From positions 1 through 64,000 of the forward strand of contig NZ_QXJF01000001.1 in assembly GCF_003670275.1 (NCBI RefSeq): a stretch of 64,000 nt of DNA, given 5' to 3'. Positions 47,464-56,181 of this stretch are shown here, in pieces. The stretch is from Helicobacter labetoulli (lineage in GTDB: Bacteria; Campylobacterota; Campylobacteria; Campylobacterales; Helicobacteraceae). Position 1 is the stretch's first letter; the number at the start of each line of letters is the position of its first letter. Position numbers and translations under genes: made by a program. The notes under the pieces were generated by a model that made no database searches, was not told where the DNA came from, and saw only the letters and a list, made by a program, of their open reading frames with translations.

Positions 47464-49008
47464 ATGAGTTTTAGGATAAACACAAACATCTCCGCCCTAA
47501 CTGCCCACACCATTGGTGTGCAAAACAATAGAAGTTTGCATAGCTCACTTGAAAAGTTAAGTTCTGGTTTGCGATTAAATAAAGCAGCAGATGACGCTTC
47601 AGGTATGGCGATTGCCGATAGTTTGAGAAGCCAAAGTGAGAGCTTGGGACAAGCTGTAAGAAATGCCAATGATGCTATTGGTATGATTCAAGTAGCTGAT
47701 AAAGCAATGGACGAACAGCTCAAAATCTTAGATACTATTAAGACAAAAGCCATTCAAGCCGCACAAGATGGACAAAGCACAGAGACAAGAAAGGCATTAC
47801 AAAGTGATATTATCCGCCTCTTAGAAGAGCTAGACAATATCGCCAACACTACAAGCTACAACGGACAACAAATGCTTTCCGGTGCATTTTCAAACAAAGA
47901 ATTTCAAATTGGGGCTTACTCAAATACAACGGTCAAAGCCTCTATTGGTCCAACAAGCTCGGATAAAATAGGACACGTGAGAATGGAAAGCAGCTCATTT
48001 GCAGGGGAGGGAATGCTCGCCTCTGGTGCTGCAAACAACCTAAGTGAAGTAATGCTAAAATTCCGCCAAGTTGATGGAAAGCACGATTTTGAACTTGAAA
48101 CGGTAAAAATTTCAACTTCTGCTGGGACAGGCATTGGTGTTCTCACAGAAGTCATCAACAAACACGCTGATACGCTTGGTGTGCGTGCTGCGTGGAGTGT
48201 TATGGCAACAGGTGATGTGCCGGTTTTATCTGGAACGGTGCGAGGACTTGTCATCAATGGCGTAACGATTGGGAATGTCAATGATGTGCGTAAAAATGAC
48301 TCCGATGGTCGTTTGCTTAATGCCATTAACTCAATCAAAGAGAGGACAGGCTGTGAGGCTTACACAGACATTACAGGGCGGATAAATGTAAGAAGCCTTG
48401 ATGGAAGGGCGATTTCCATTCAAACAGAGGACGATAGTGGTAAAGTCTTTGGTGGTGGAAACTTCGCTGGAATCTCCGGGACAGATCACGCCATTGTGGG
48501 GCGTTTAACGCTTATTAGAACAGATGCGAGAGATATTATTGTAAGCGGGATAAACTTTAGCCATATTGGATTCCACTCTGCACAAGGTATTTCAGAATAT
48601 ACGGCAAATCTCCGCTCTGTGCGTGGTGAAATGGACGCAAACATCGCTTCAGCGTGTGGGGCAAACGCTAATGTGGCTCAAGCAAACTTACATTTTGATG
48701 GTATTGGTGCTGGGGTTACAAGCCTTAAGGGTGCAATGGTTGTTATGGATATGGCAGAATCTGCACGGATTCAGCTTGACAAACTAAGAGCGGATATTGG
48801 TTCGGCTCAGATTCAGCTTGTTGCAACGATTAACAATGTCTCTGTTACGCAAGTTAATGTCAAAGCCGCAGAATCTCAAATCCGCGATGTGGATTTTGCC
48901 TCTGAATCTGCGACATTCTCTAAGCATAATGTTTTGGCACAAAGTGGTAGCTTTGCGATGGCTCAAGCTAATGCGGTGCAACAAAATGTTCTTAGACTGC
49001 TTCAATAA
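47464..49008 (+). CDS. flaB: Minor flagellin FlaB
   Basis: The 514-residue flagellin begins [20 protein letters not shown] and ends [17 protein letters not shown], the conserved D0/D1 coiled-coil ends. The central variable domain includes [20 protein letters not shown] and [10 protein letters not shown], segments I associate with FlaB rather than FlaA. FlaB forms the hook-proximal filament and is secreted and glycosylated with pseudaminic-type sugars in Helicobacter. AAAGGA precedes the ATG. A sigma-54 promoter upstream and a Maf gene downstream support the call. Confidence 0.95.
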   Translation: MSFRINTNISALTAHTIGVQNNRSLHSSLEKLSSGLRLNKAADDASGMAIADSLRSQSESLGQAVRNANDAIGMIQVADKAMDEQLKILDTIKTKAIQAAQDGQSTETRKALQSDIIRLLEELDNIANTTSYNGQQMLSGAFSNKEFQIGAYSNTTVKASIGPTSSDKIGHVRMESSSFAGEGMLASGAANNLSEVMLKFRQVDGKHDFELETVKISTSAGTGIGVLTEVINKHADTLGVRAAWSVMATGDVPVLSGTVRGLVINGVTIGNVNDVRKNDSDGRLLNAINSIKERTGCEAYTDITGRINVRSLDGRAISIQTEDDSGKVFGGGNFAGISGTDHAIVGRLTLIRTDARDIIVSGINFSHIGFHSAQGISEYTANLRSVRGEMDANIASACGANANVAQANLHFDGIGAGVTSLKGAMVVMDMAESARIQLDKLRADIGSAQIQLVATINNVSVTQVNVKAAESQIRDVDFASESATFSKHNVLAQSGSFAMAQANAVQQNVLRLLQ

Positions 49009-49050
49009 TCGCCCTAAAGTTCTAATAACCTAAAACTTTAAGAATACGCT

Positions 49051-50952
49051 ATGCAGGATTTTTTCTCTCTTAATCTTTCAGCTTTGGCGGTGCGTTCCCC
49101 CGCCCTTGCCTTAAAGCTTAAAGATTTTGTCCCAAATCAAAACTATGAAGTGTTTCAAGGCAGTGATGTTTTAAATATTAATATCATTGATAAACGCACA
49201 AATACGCCTTTATTTCAACACAATCCCCTTGACGAGACAAATGCCAAAATCGCCGAGTTTGGAGCATACTCACACTATCCATATTTATATTTTTTTGGCG
49301 TGGGCAATGGTGTGCTTTTTAAGGTTTTATTACAAAATGAGCTTCTTAAACGCATAGTTGTGCTAGAGCCAGAATTAGAGCTGCTTTTTATTGTGCTTCA
49401 TTTTATGGATTTTAGCCGAGATATTTTAGAGCAACGCATTATGTTTATTGATGCTACAAGTGTGGATTTCACAGGCATTGATATTTTATTCTCCACTAAT
49501 CGCGATGCGAAAATTTACTCCAAAGTCTATGATTTGCATTTGTTTAATGCCTATTATAACGCTTATGCGGATTTATATATCAAAATCAATCAGCTTTTTA
49601 TCCGTGCTATTGAGCATAGTGTCATCAGTGTGGGGAATGATAGCCGAGATTCTATTGTTGGTATTCAACAGCATATACAAAATATCCCAAGCGTGATTCA
49701 AAGCCCGACTTTGCTTGATTTACTCGCACAGATTAAAGGCAGAGATACAGCTATTATCGTAGCCACCGGTCCAAGTCTTAGCAAACAACTTCCGCTTTTA
49801 AAGCAGATTCAAGACTATGCGACTATTTTTTGCATTGATGCTTCATTGCCAATCTTAGTAAGAGAGGGCATTAAACCTGATATTGTCTTTTCATTAGAAC
49901 GCGTAGAGCCAACGGCGAAGTTTTACGAAGATACACCAAAAGAGCTAAGAGATGGCATTGTCTTTGCTATTACTTCTATTGTGCATAAAAGGCTAAAGGA
50001 CGCATTAGAGGGGGATTTGGTGCAATACTCATTGCGTCCATTTGGCTATACAAACTATTTTGAAATTGCTGAATACGGCTATTTGGGTATTGGTATGAGT
50101 GCGGCAAATATGGCATACGAGCTTGTTGCTCACGCTAGATTCAAGCGATGTATCATTATAGGACAGGATTTAGCCTTTGGTGAAGATGGCACTTCTCACG
50201 CTAAAAATGCCGTATATGGTGCAAATGAGATAAACCCCAAAGTCATAGAAAAAAAGGGACAAAAGGTTATGGTAGAAAAATATGGCGGTGGAGGCGAGAT
50301 AGAATCCACGCTTGTATGGAAGCTGTTTTTAACCTTTTATGAACGAGACATTGCCAACACCCCCTATCCCATTGAGGTGATTAACTCTACTGAAGGTGGA
50401 GCTAGGATTGCAGGGACAAAGGAGATTCCATTTGCTGAATCTATCAAGCTTATTGACACTTCGCACAAAAAGCAGCCCATCAAACTCACCTACCCCACAC
50501 AAGAAATGTATGAGAAAAATTTAGAAAAAGTGCGGCAAAAAACGCTTGAATGGATTGAATTAGGATTAAAAGATAAAGCTTTTGTTGAAGAGGTGTTTTT
50601 GGAAGTGGCAGCACTCACAGAGCGGCTTGAGCTACTCAATAAAGAGGGGAGACTAGATGAACTAGATTCTAAAGAGTTGCAAGAGTGTATTGATAGAATC
50701 CAGCAGGTTAAAGAACTTTTTGATGATAGGCGGTTTAGAGAATGCTTTATGGACGCGATACAATCTTATATATTCCATCAAGAAATGGATATTGCTAAAA
50801 TTCTTGTTATGCCAACAAACAATGAAGAATCTAAGCTCATCAAACAAGCTGAGCTTATTTACGCACACAAATATTGGCTTTTCTCCCTTGCAGGTGGTAT
50901 GGATAGCGTGATTGAAGTTGTGAAAAAAGCGTATGAAACTTGGGAAGTATAA
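49051..50952 (+). CDS. Motility accessory factor (Maf/DUF115), predicted flagellin glycosyltransferase
   Basis: This 633-residue protein has the Maf core IIVATGPSLSKQLPLLKQIQDYATIFCIDASLPILVREGIKPDIVFSLERVEPTAKFYE, followed by GIGMSAANMAYELVAHARFKRCIIIGQDLAFGEDGTSHA. Maf proteins transfer nonulosonic acids such as pseudaminic acid to Ser/Thr of flagellin. It lies 42 bases after flaB, matching HP0114 next to HP0115. It is probably cotranscribed with flaB. The sugar donor is inferred from the family. Confidence 0.9.
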   Translation: MQDFFSLNLSALAVRSPALALKLKDFVPNQNYEVFQGSDVLNINIIDKRTNTPLFQHNPLDETNAKIAEFGAYSHYPYLYFFGVGNGVLFKVLLQNELLKRIVVLEPELELLFIVLHFMDFSRDILEQRIMFIDATSVDFTGIDILFSTNRDAKIYSKVYDLHLFNAYYNAYADLYIKINQLFIRAIEHSVISVGNDSRDSIVGIQQHIQNIPSVIQSPTLLDLLAQIKGRDTAIIVATGPSLSKQLPLLKQIQDYATIFCIDASLPILVREGIKPDIVFSLERVEPTAKFYEDTPKELRDGIVFAITSIVHKRLKDALEGDLVQYSLRPFGYTNYFEIAEYGYLGIGMSAANMAYELVAHARFKRCIIIGQDLAFGEDGTSHAKNAVYGANEINPKVIEKKGQKVMVEKYGGGGEIESTLVWKLFLTFYERDIANTPYPIEVINSTEGGARIAGTKEIPFAESIKLIDTSHKKQPIKLTYPTQEMYEKNLEKVRQKTLEWIELGLKDKAFVEEVFLEVAALTERLELLNKEGRLDELDSKELQECIDRIQQVKELFDDRRFRECFMDAIQSYIFHQEMDIAKILVMPTNNEESKLIKQAELIYAHKYWLFSLAGGMDSVIEVVKKAYETWEV

Positions 50953-51161
50953 GGGTATTTAAGATTCTAATGTTTCTCATTGCAAGATACTATCGTAGAT
51001 TCAAACAAATAATAAAGCATAAGCCATACAAGCACCAAAAGGCAATGCCAAAACAAAAAATCTTGCAATAGCATAAAATACAAAAGGCGACTGGTTAAGA
51101 GGTTGGATAAGATGCCCTGCCCATTAGTCAAAGGGCAGAGCGTGGATAATCTTAGCTACCA

Positions 51162-51224
51162 TTATACTACTATAAGACATAGTAGTATAATGGTAGCTAA
51201 GATTTTGGAGCAAATCTTATCCAT
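51162..51224 (-). CDS. Candidate 20-residue hydrophobic toxin peptide
   Basis: The small gene encodes MDKICSKILATIILLCLIVV and a TAA stop. The first seven residues are polar with two lysines; residues 8-20 form one hydrophobic segment long enough to insert into a membrane. A perfect AAGGAGG lies five bases upstream but is locked in a hairpin, typical of type I toxins, whose primary transcript is translation-silent. Length and character resemble Ibs, Fst or AapA peptides, though I see no direct sequence match. It lies between the convergent maf and mnmD genes, with neither overlapped. Confidence 0.68.
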   Translation of the reverse strand: MDKICSKILATIILLCLIVV

Positions 51225-51280
51225 TCTAGCCTCCTTTACAATAAAGTAGGCTATCACTTAAGAGGCTGCCACCTCTTAAG
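51198..51280 (+). ncRNA. Candidate antisense RNA (antitoxin)
   Basis: On the plus strand a perfect TATAAT at 51186-51191 lies inside the small gene and predicts an RNA starting near 51198. The RNA would cover the complement of the first nine codons, the start codon, the Shine-Dalgarno and the 5' leader, and would end at or after the 9-bp hairpin 51257-51280. That gives about 80 nucleotides, the size I recall for IsoA antitoxin RNAs. The hairpin is not followed by a T run, so the 3' end is uncertain. Confidence 0.55.
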
Positions 51281-51389
51281 GACAATCTCAAAGGCATTGT
51301 ATCACTTTCTCTTTAACTTTCGTTTTTTTGATTTTATGTTTAATGGCTATGCTAGGGTAGCGAGGCACTCTCTATACTAAATTGCGATT

Positions 51390-52172
51390 TTATTTTATCT
51401 CCTTAAGTTTTTCTAAATTCAAAGATTCTTTGCTTATAAGGCTACTTCCACGAACATTATTTGCCTTATAGTCATATACTCTAAATCCCGCATTTATGGC
51501 GTTTTCACGCACTGCCCTGCTTTGGGAATAAGTGGTGATAATGCCCTGTGGGTGTAAAAGATGATAAAGCAAGGCAAAATATTCCTTGCTCCATAGAGTT
51601 GGATTTTTCTTAGGGCTAAAGGCATCTTGAAAAATAATGTGAAACTCACCGCATAAATCCCGCTTAAGATTTTCCAAAAACACAAGTGTATCGCCTTTAT
51701 AAAGATAAATCTCAAATTCCATATCGCCTATTTTCCCATCATATTGACTGACTTGCCTAGCAGATTCAAAATGCTCTAACATCTCATTAAGTTGCAAAAC
51801 ATCGCTCATATATGGCGGATAGGTGAGATTATGAAGCATTTTAAAGACACTCTCATCTTTTTCTGGCGAGTATATCTTCACCTTGCATGCAAATGGCACT
51901 CCTAGAATCTGCCCTCGTGTAAGCGTGCTTAAAAGTGCCAAGGTGTTATAGCCTAAGCCAAAGCATATATCAAGCACATATAGAGCATTTGGCAAAGCCT
52001 CTAAAGTATCGCCATAATGCGTTTTGCAATGCCACAAAGAGGGATAGATATGTTTATACAAGCTCTCATTCAATGCCCCATCTTTCAAGCTATGATAACA
52101 CTCATCAAATTCCGCATTATACGCACTCATAGAGCCATCGGCACTTTGACGAAAACTTATCATATTCTCCAT
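51390..52172 (-). CDS. mnmD: MnmD-type tRNA methyltransferase
   Basis: The 260-residue SAM-dependent enzyme has LDICFGLGYNTLALL (SAM site) and the MnmC/MnmD hallmark IIFQDAFSPKKNPTLWSKEYF, then GIITTYSQSRAVRENAINAGF. It would methylate aminomethyl-2-thiouridine at tRNA wobble position 34. It is the stand-alone methyltransferase half of MnmC; no FAD oxidase domain is attached. Confidence 0.86.
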   Translation of the reverse strand: MENMISFRQSADGSMSAYNAEFDECYHSLKDGALNESLYKHIYPSLWHCKTHYGDTLEALPNALYVLDICFGLGYNTLALLSTLTRGQILGVPFACKVKIYSPEKDESVFKMLHNLTYPPYMSDVLQLNEMLEHFESARQVSQYDGKIGDMEFEIYLYKGDTLVFLENLKRDLCGEFHIIFQDAFSPKKNPTLWSKEYFALLYHLLHPQGIITTYSQSRAVRENAINAGFRVYDYKANNVRGSSLISKESLNLEKLKEIK

Positions 52173-52217
52173 TTTTTAAATCCATTAAATCCACTCAACC
52201 CATTTAGCTTAGCTTGA

Positions 52218-54281
52218 TTACTTGGCTTTCTTCTCATTTTTAACTTCATAGCCATTTTTTAGAATCCACCAGCTCAATGCCGTGGCTTGTTCCAGTCGCT
52301 TATAAAGAGATTTTGCCAATTCTTTATCGTTATATTGAGCCGTGCCTTCATTAAAATACTCTATCTCGCCATCTTTATTAGCAATAAACCTATCCGTAGC
52401 GATGGCAAAATAGCCCAATGCACTATTTTTTTCACTCAATGCCATATTCTCATTGCTCGCAAGTGGTGTGCCAAAGCTATGGTATGTATAGCCATTTGGT
52501 GCGATAAGCTCTACAATACTTGGTGTTATATCAATGTGAGAGCCGATATTTGCGAGCTTTTTTATCTCCAGTGTTGGAGAGTAGATAATAAGTGGAATGG
52601 TATTATTTGCCTTAAGCATCGCACCTACTTTTGGATACTCTCTATCATAATGATCACCTGTTATCACAAACAAGGAATTAGGCAAGATTTTTGAAACTTC
52701 CTCAATAAAGCGAGTAATCATCTTATCCTGATACCAAATATGCCCTATAAGACGAGGATTCTTCTCTTTGTAGTGTGATGACTTGGCAAAAAATCGCTCA
52801 ATTTCTTTTAAAGGGACATTAAACTGCTCCAAAGGCACATCATAGGGCGGGTGATTGGAAGTTGTAAGAATCATATTAAAGCTTGGCTTGTTGCGTTCTT
52901 TAAAGGTATTGTCCCGCACAAGTGCAAAAAGATGATGGTCATACGCTCCCCACAAGCCTTCATAGGGTGCAGAGTAGCCATTAAGCTTTGCATTTTCAAT
53001 AATCTGGGTATTGTAATAAATCTTTTCAAAGCCCTGTGTAGCAGTGTATTGGTCTAGCTTTTGCCAAATCCCACTCCCACCATAATAAAAGTTATTTTGA
53101 TAACCCAAATTTTTCATAATATAACCCGGAGCGGTTACAAAAGGCTCTAAAGTGCCAAGCAAGGAATTCACCGGTATTTCAGTTTGGAAAAGCCCTGTAA
53201 GATGCACATCCATACTTTTAATCGTAGAACCAGCATTTTCTAAAAACACGCCAATTTTTACGCCGTGTTTATCCTTAAGAAGCGATTTTAGCCCAGAAGT
53301 CAGTCCAATCTCATCAAAATATTCATCAAAATGCCATTCACTCAAAGATTCAGCTACGATATAAAACACATATTCTATATTTTGCCCTGTGCTATTAGTT
53401 ACTTTCTTTTCTAGCAAATCTTTAAGATTATATTGTGTCTGTTTTGAATCTAGCTCAAAATACTCCTCCACAACTTCAAGTGGATCTTGCGTAGTATAAT
53501 CGCTAAAGCGTGAGTTTGAAATCCTCGCATACCCACGATACACCAAATATAAATCCCTAAACGCACCCGGTGAGGCTTTACGCAAAAAAGTATTTTCAAC
53601 AGGCTTTAAGGCTTGGTCTAAGCTTATACCCTTAAAACTAAAAGCAGAATTAATGGAAATCATCATAAAAAATGCAAAAAAGATAAAAAGAATAAAAGTT
53701 GCTAGAGCCGATTCTCTGCGTGTAGAGCGAGAGCGAATGGAGCTTAGTGGGTCTTTGCCATATTCTCGTGTAATTTTCCCAGAGATTCTTGTATATACCC
53801 ACATAAACACAAAGCTAAGAAAAAGCCAAAGTAGCACTTTTGAAGTAATACCATACTGCCCACTTATGCCTGTATGGAAAATTGCCTTCTGGTCATCAAA
53901 AATAAGTCCTAGCAAATTTGCATTAAACACATCATTATAAATTTGATAAAAAACAATCTCTGCAATACCTATAAATAAACTCAAAACAACAACAATCAAC
54001 GCATAAATCCATAATATAAACCAACGAAACTCCGTCCAAAAAAATAATAATCCAAGCACAAAATACGCAAGGCTTAGTCCTGCGATATGCCTTGAATCAT
54101 AACGCAACCCATTAAAAAAAGTATTGACATATTCCATATAGCTTTTAACTTCCCCGATAGCCCCGTGATGTACGCCACTATACAGCACAAAGCTAAGCTT
54201 CATTACAAAAAACAAAACAAACAAAAATAACGCAAATACAATTGATTTGACAAGAAGTTTTTCAAGCCACTTTCTTTCCAT
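52218..54281 (-). CDS. LTA synthase-like sulfatase-fold membrane protein
   Basis: About 687 residues. Five N-terminal membrane helices occupy the first 220 residues, followed by a large periplasmic sulfatase-fold domain. VAESLSEW supplies the metal-binding Glu near 311, GSTIKSMD the nucleophile Thr near 353, TSNHPPYDVP a substrate loop, and VITGDHYDR the Asp-His metal pair. Gram-negative relatives transfer phosphoglycerol or phosphoethanolamine to glycans or lipids. ATG 54281 with TTGGAG upstream is preferred over 54311. It follows the Kdo hydrolase-like pair, the position I associate with HP0578. Confidence 0.85.
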   Translation of the reverse strand: MERKWLEKLLVKSIVFALFLFVLFFVMKLSFVLYSGVHHGAIGEVKSYMEYVNTFFNGLRYDSRHIAGLSLAYFVLGLLFFWTEFRWFILWIYALIVVVLSLFIGIAEIVFYQIYNDVFNANLLGLIFDDQKAIFHTGISGQYGITSKVLLWLFLSFVFMWVYTRISGKITREYGKDPLSSIRSRSTRRESALATFILFIFFAFFMMISINSAFSFKGISLDQALKPVENTFLRKASPGAFRDLYLVYRGYARISNSRFSDYTTQDPLEVVEEYFELDSKQTQYNLKDLLEKKVTNSTGQNIEYVFYIVAESLSEWHFDEYFDEIGLTSGLKSLLKDKHGVKIGVFLENAGSTIKSMDVHLTGLFQTEIPVNSLLGTLEPFVTAPGYIMKNLGYQNNFYYGGSGIWQKLDQYTATQGFEKIYYNTQIIENAKLNGYSAPYEGLWGAYDHHLFALVRDNTFKERNKPSFNMILTTSNHPPYDVPLEQFNVPLKEIERFFAKSSHYKEKNPRLIGHIWYQDKMITRFIEEVSKILPNSLFVITGDHYDREYPKVGAMLKANNTIPLIIYSPTLEIKKLANIGSHIDITPSIVELIAPNGYTYHSFGTPLASNENMALSEKNSALGYFAIATDRFIANKDGEIEYFNEGTAQYNDKELAKSLYKRLEQATALSWWILKNGYEVKNEKKAK

Positions 54282-54915
54282 TTCTCGCTCCAACACAGAT
54301 TCTATACCCAAAGCAAAAGCCTCGCCACAACGCTACCATAATACACAAAGTCCATAAAAATGGGTCAATGCAATACTCCCAAATACTCATCTGCCCTAGA
54401 ATCTGTATTTTGTAAGCAATGATACAAAGGATTATCCCCCAACCTGTGAGAGTGCTTAAGCCATAGGATATAATGGATATTACGCATAAAATAAAAAGCG
54501 TTATTCTAAACTCTAAATGGTAAATATCCACAAAACCATAGCCCAAGATTCCAAAGTATAGAAAAATTCCAAGCACAATCCACACATACTGCACGCTTGG
54601 AGGGAAAAATGACTTATCCCAAAAACCCTGCTTTATATCAACACAACCATCTATATAAAACTTCATCAAATAATATAAACATAGCAATATAAGCATCATA
54701 CTTGGCACATCAAACAACGCATAAGCATAATTTTTTAAGCTCCATTCCATAAAGGGTATATTAAAGATAAGAATCCACACTCCACCAATGCCCAATAAAG
54801 CTTTTTTTGAGCTAAAAAAATGAGATAAAAAGCTAAGCTTAGAACAACACCACACAATTCCCGCAAGAGTGATGATATTTAGCCCAATACTTATGGCAAG
54901 ATTGACAGCATTCAC
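54262..54915 (-). CDS. Membrane subunit of a predicted Kdo hydrolase (HP0579-like)
   Basis: This polytopic membrane protein of 217 residues has about six helices and no obvious catalytic motif. It overlaps the sialidase-like gene upstream by four bases and the LTA-synthase-like gene downstream by about 20. From memory, HP0579 and HP0580 of H. pylori form a two-protein complex that removes the outer Kdo from LPS; size, topology and order match. Identification rests mainly on context. Confidence 0.62.
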   Translation of the reverse strand: MNAVNLAISIGLNIITLAGIVWCCSKLSFLSHFFSSKKALLGIGGVWILIFNIPFMEWSLKNYAYALFDVPSMMLILLCLYYLMKFYIDGCVDIKQGFWDKSFFPPSVQYVWIVLGIFLYFGILGYGFVDIYHLEFRITLFILCVISIISYGLSTLTGWGIILCIIAYKIQILGQMSIWEYCIDPFLWTLCIMVALWRGFCFGYRICVGARNGKKVA

Positions 54916-56159
54916 TTTTGCCCTCCTTGTGTAGCATAATTTTTCAATACTGCTTTTGGTATCAATGCAACACGAATATGCAAACGCCCATAAGTGTAAG
55001 CAACCGCGATAAACTCATCGCCCACAGCCACGCTTGGATAAGACACTTCATTATCAAGGAGTGTATCTAGCTTCAACACAGGCTCAAAGCTCACAGATTC
55101 TGAATCTAAGCTTTTTTGATTAAGAGACATAATCCACAGCTCCTCGCGTTTATTGCCACTTTTCCTTTGTGTTTGATTATGAAGCAAATAGATAGAATCT
55201 AGGCTCGTAAAAAGCACGGAAGAAAAATCAAAGCTTTGCAAATTGCTCCGCTTTGGGCTTTGACAAAACTCATCGCACAATGATGTGAAAAGCACATTAT
55301 CATAAGCTTTGTGATTGCGATATACCCCAAAAACAGTGTGCGAATCTAATGCGATAAAGCTAGGCTGAAGCTGTGAGTGAATATTTAAGGGCTTTATTAT
55401 AGAATCTAGCTCTAATGTGGAGCTAAAATCAAGCAGGAGTGGATATTTCCTTGCAAGCTCGTGATAAATTGGCAAGATAAATCCGCCATCTTCTTTAAGC
55501 ATTGGCGGGGTGCGGACAAGATGAGAAAAGTTTAAAAATGGGCTTAAATGTAGCTCCCTAACAAAGCTAAGATTTTGCAATGTAGAATCTAAACACAGCC
55601 AATATATCTTACTTGTCGCCCAACCACCTAAGCTCACTCCCACAACAAACAAATGCACACGATTTTGCCTATCCACAAAAGTGATAGGATTGCCTAGCTT
55701 TTTGATAAATTTTCCACTAAGTTGTGAAAGTTTTTGTGCATCTAAAAGATGATGTGGCTCACTCCAAGTGCCAAGATTCTCACTCTTACTTTCATTACCC
55801 AAAGCCTTGCTATCATTAAAAGTAAAAAAGCTTTGATAAATCCCCACATCTCTAGCTCCCTCTCTGCTCCCTGCAAAATATAGTAACATAAAATCCTTAT
55901 CACTCACAGAGCGGATATTTGTAATTGCACTTGCGTGAGCTGAAGCTTGAGCATTTGGAATATCAAAATAAGTTATAGAATCTAAGGTGTGTGTGGGCAG
56001 ATGTGAAGCAAAGGATTCTTCATTCTCTAATCTTAGGGAAGAGATGAGTGTATGCTCGCTTAAATCAAGTGTCGTTTTTGGGCTTTCATCAGTGGCTATG
56101 CACCACCAAGCACACAAAAGCAAAACACTCACAAAAGCTATGCTTTTTCTTATCCCCAT
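54912..56159 (-). CDS. Sialidase-like subunit of a predicted Kdo hydrolase (HP0580-like)
   Basis: This 415-residue protein has an N-terminal signal or anchor (SIAFVSVLLLCAWWCIA) and a sialidase-like beta-propeller. LLYFAGSREGARDVGIYQS carries a predicted active-site Arg, LGNPITFVDRQNRVHLFVV is a BNR-like strand, and GGFILPIYHEL, FIALDSHTVFGVYRNH and DNEVSYPSVAVGDEFIAVAYTYG follow. The pattern matches COG4692-type BNR proteins. With the membrane protein downstream it probably trims the outer Kdo sugar from LPS in the periplasm. The substrate comes from the HP0580 comparison and was not seen directly. Confidence 0.72.
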   Translation of the reverse strand: MGIRKSIAFVSVLLLCAWWCIATDESPKTTLDLSEHTLISSLRLENEESFASHLPTHTLDSITYFDIPNAQASAHASAITNIRSVSDKDFMLLYFAGSREGARDVGIYQSFFTFNDSKALGNESKSENLGTWSEPHHLLDAQKLSQLSGKFIKKLGNPITFVDRQNRVHLFVVGVSLGGWATSKIYWLCLDSTLQNLSFVRELHLSPFLNFSHLVRTPPMLKEDGGFILPIYHELARKYPLLLDFSSTLELDSIIKPLNIHSQLQPSFIALDSHTVFGVYRNHKAYDNVLFTSLCDEFCQSPKRSNLQSFDFSSVLFTSLDSIYLLHNQTQRKSGNKREELWIMSLNQKSLDSESVSFEPVLKLDTLLDNEVSYPSVAVGDEFIAVAYTYGRLHIRVALIPKAVLKNYATQGGQK

Positions 56160-56181
56160 CTCTTTAAACTACCCAAAGGAA

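Larger units (their letters stand above)
51090..51304 (-). ncRNA. Structured mRNA of a candidate type I toxin-antitoxin locus
   Basis: On the minus strand an extended -10 (TGATACAAT, 51304 to 51296) predicts a transcript from about 51289. Its 5' end folds into CTTAAGAGG/CCTCTTAAG (51280-51272 with 51265-51257). The next hairpin (51252-51243 with 51237-51228) hides the Shine-Dalgarno. The start-codon region TGGATAAGAT (51223-51214) is complementary to ATCTTATCCA near the 3' end (51113-51104). The adjacent ACCTCTTAA (51103-51095) can pair with the 5' end TTAAGAGGT. A 24-bp perfect hairpin (arms 51148-51171 and 51181-51204) covers most of the small gene. This fold-back layout resembles AapA and Hok mRNAs. 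Transcript ends are inferred. Confidence 0.7.

Noticed and set aside
51190-51249. Plus-strand 19-codon frame starting MVAKILEQILSILASF
   Set aside because: It is amphipathic and tempting, but its ATG overlaps the TATAAT box, it has no Shine-Dalgarno, and it is the mirror of the better-supported minus-strand peptide gene in the same palindrome.
51090-51290. Retron, REP element, MITE or XerH dif site as explanation of the hairpins
   Set aside because: No reverse transcriptase or transposase is nearby, there are no target-site duplications or second copy in the window, and the Shine-Dalgarno plus small gene fit a type I toxin better. REP or MITE origin is not fully excluded.
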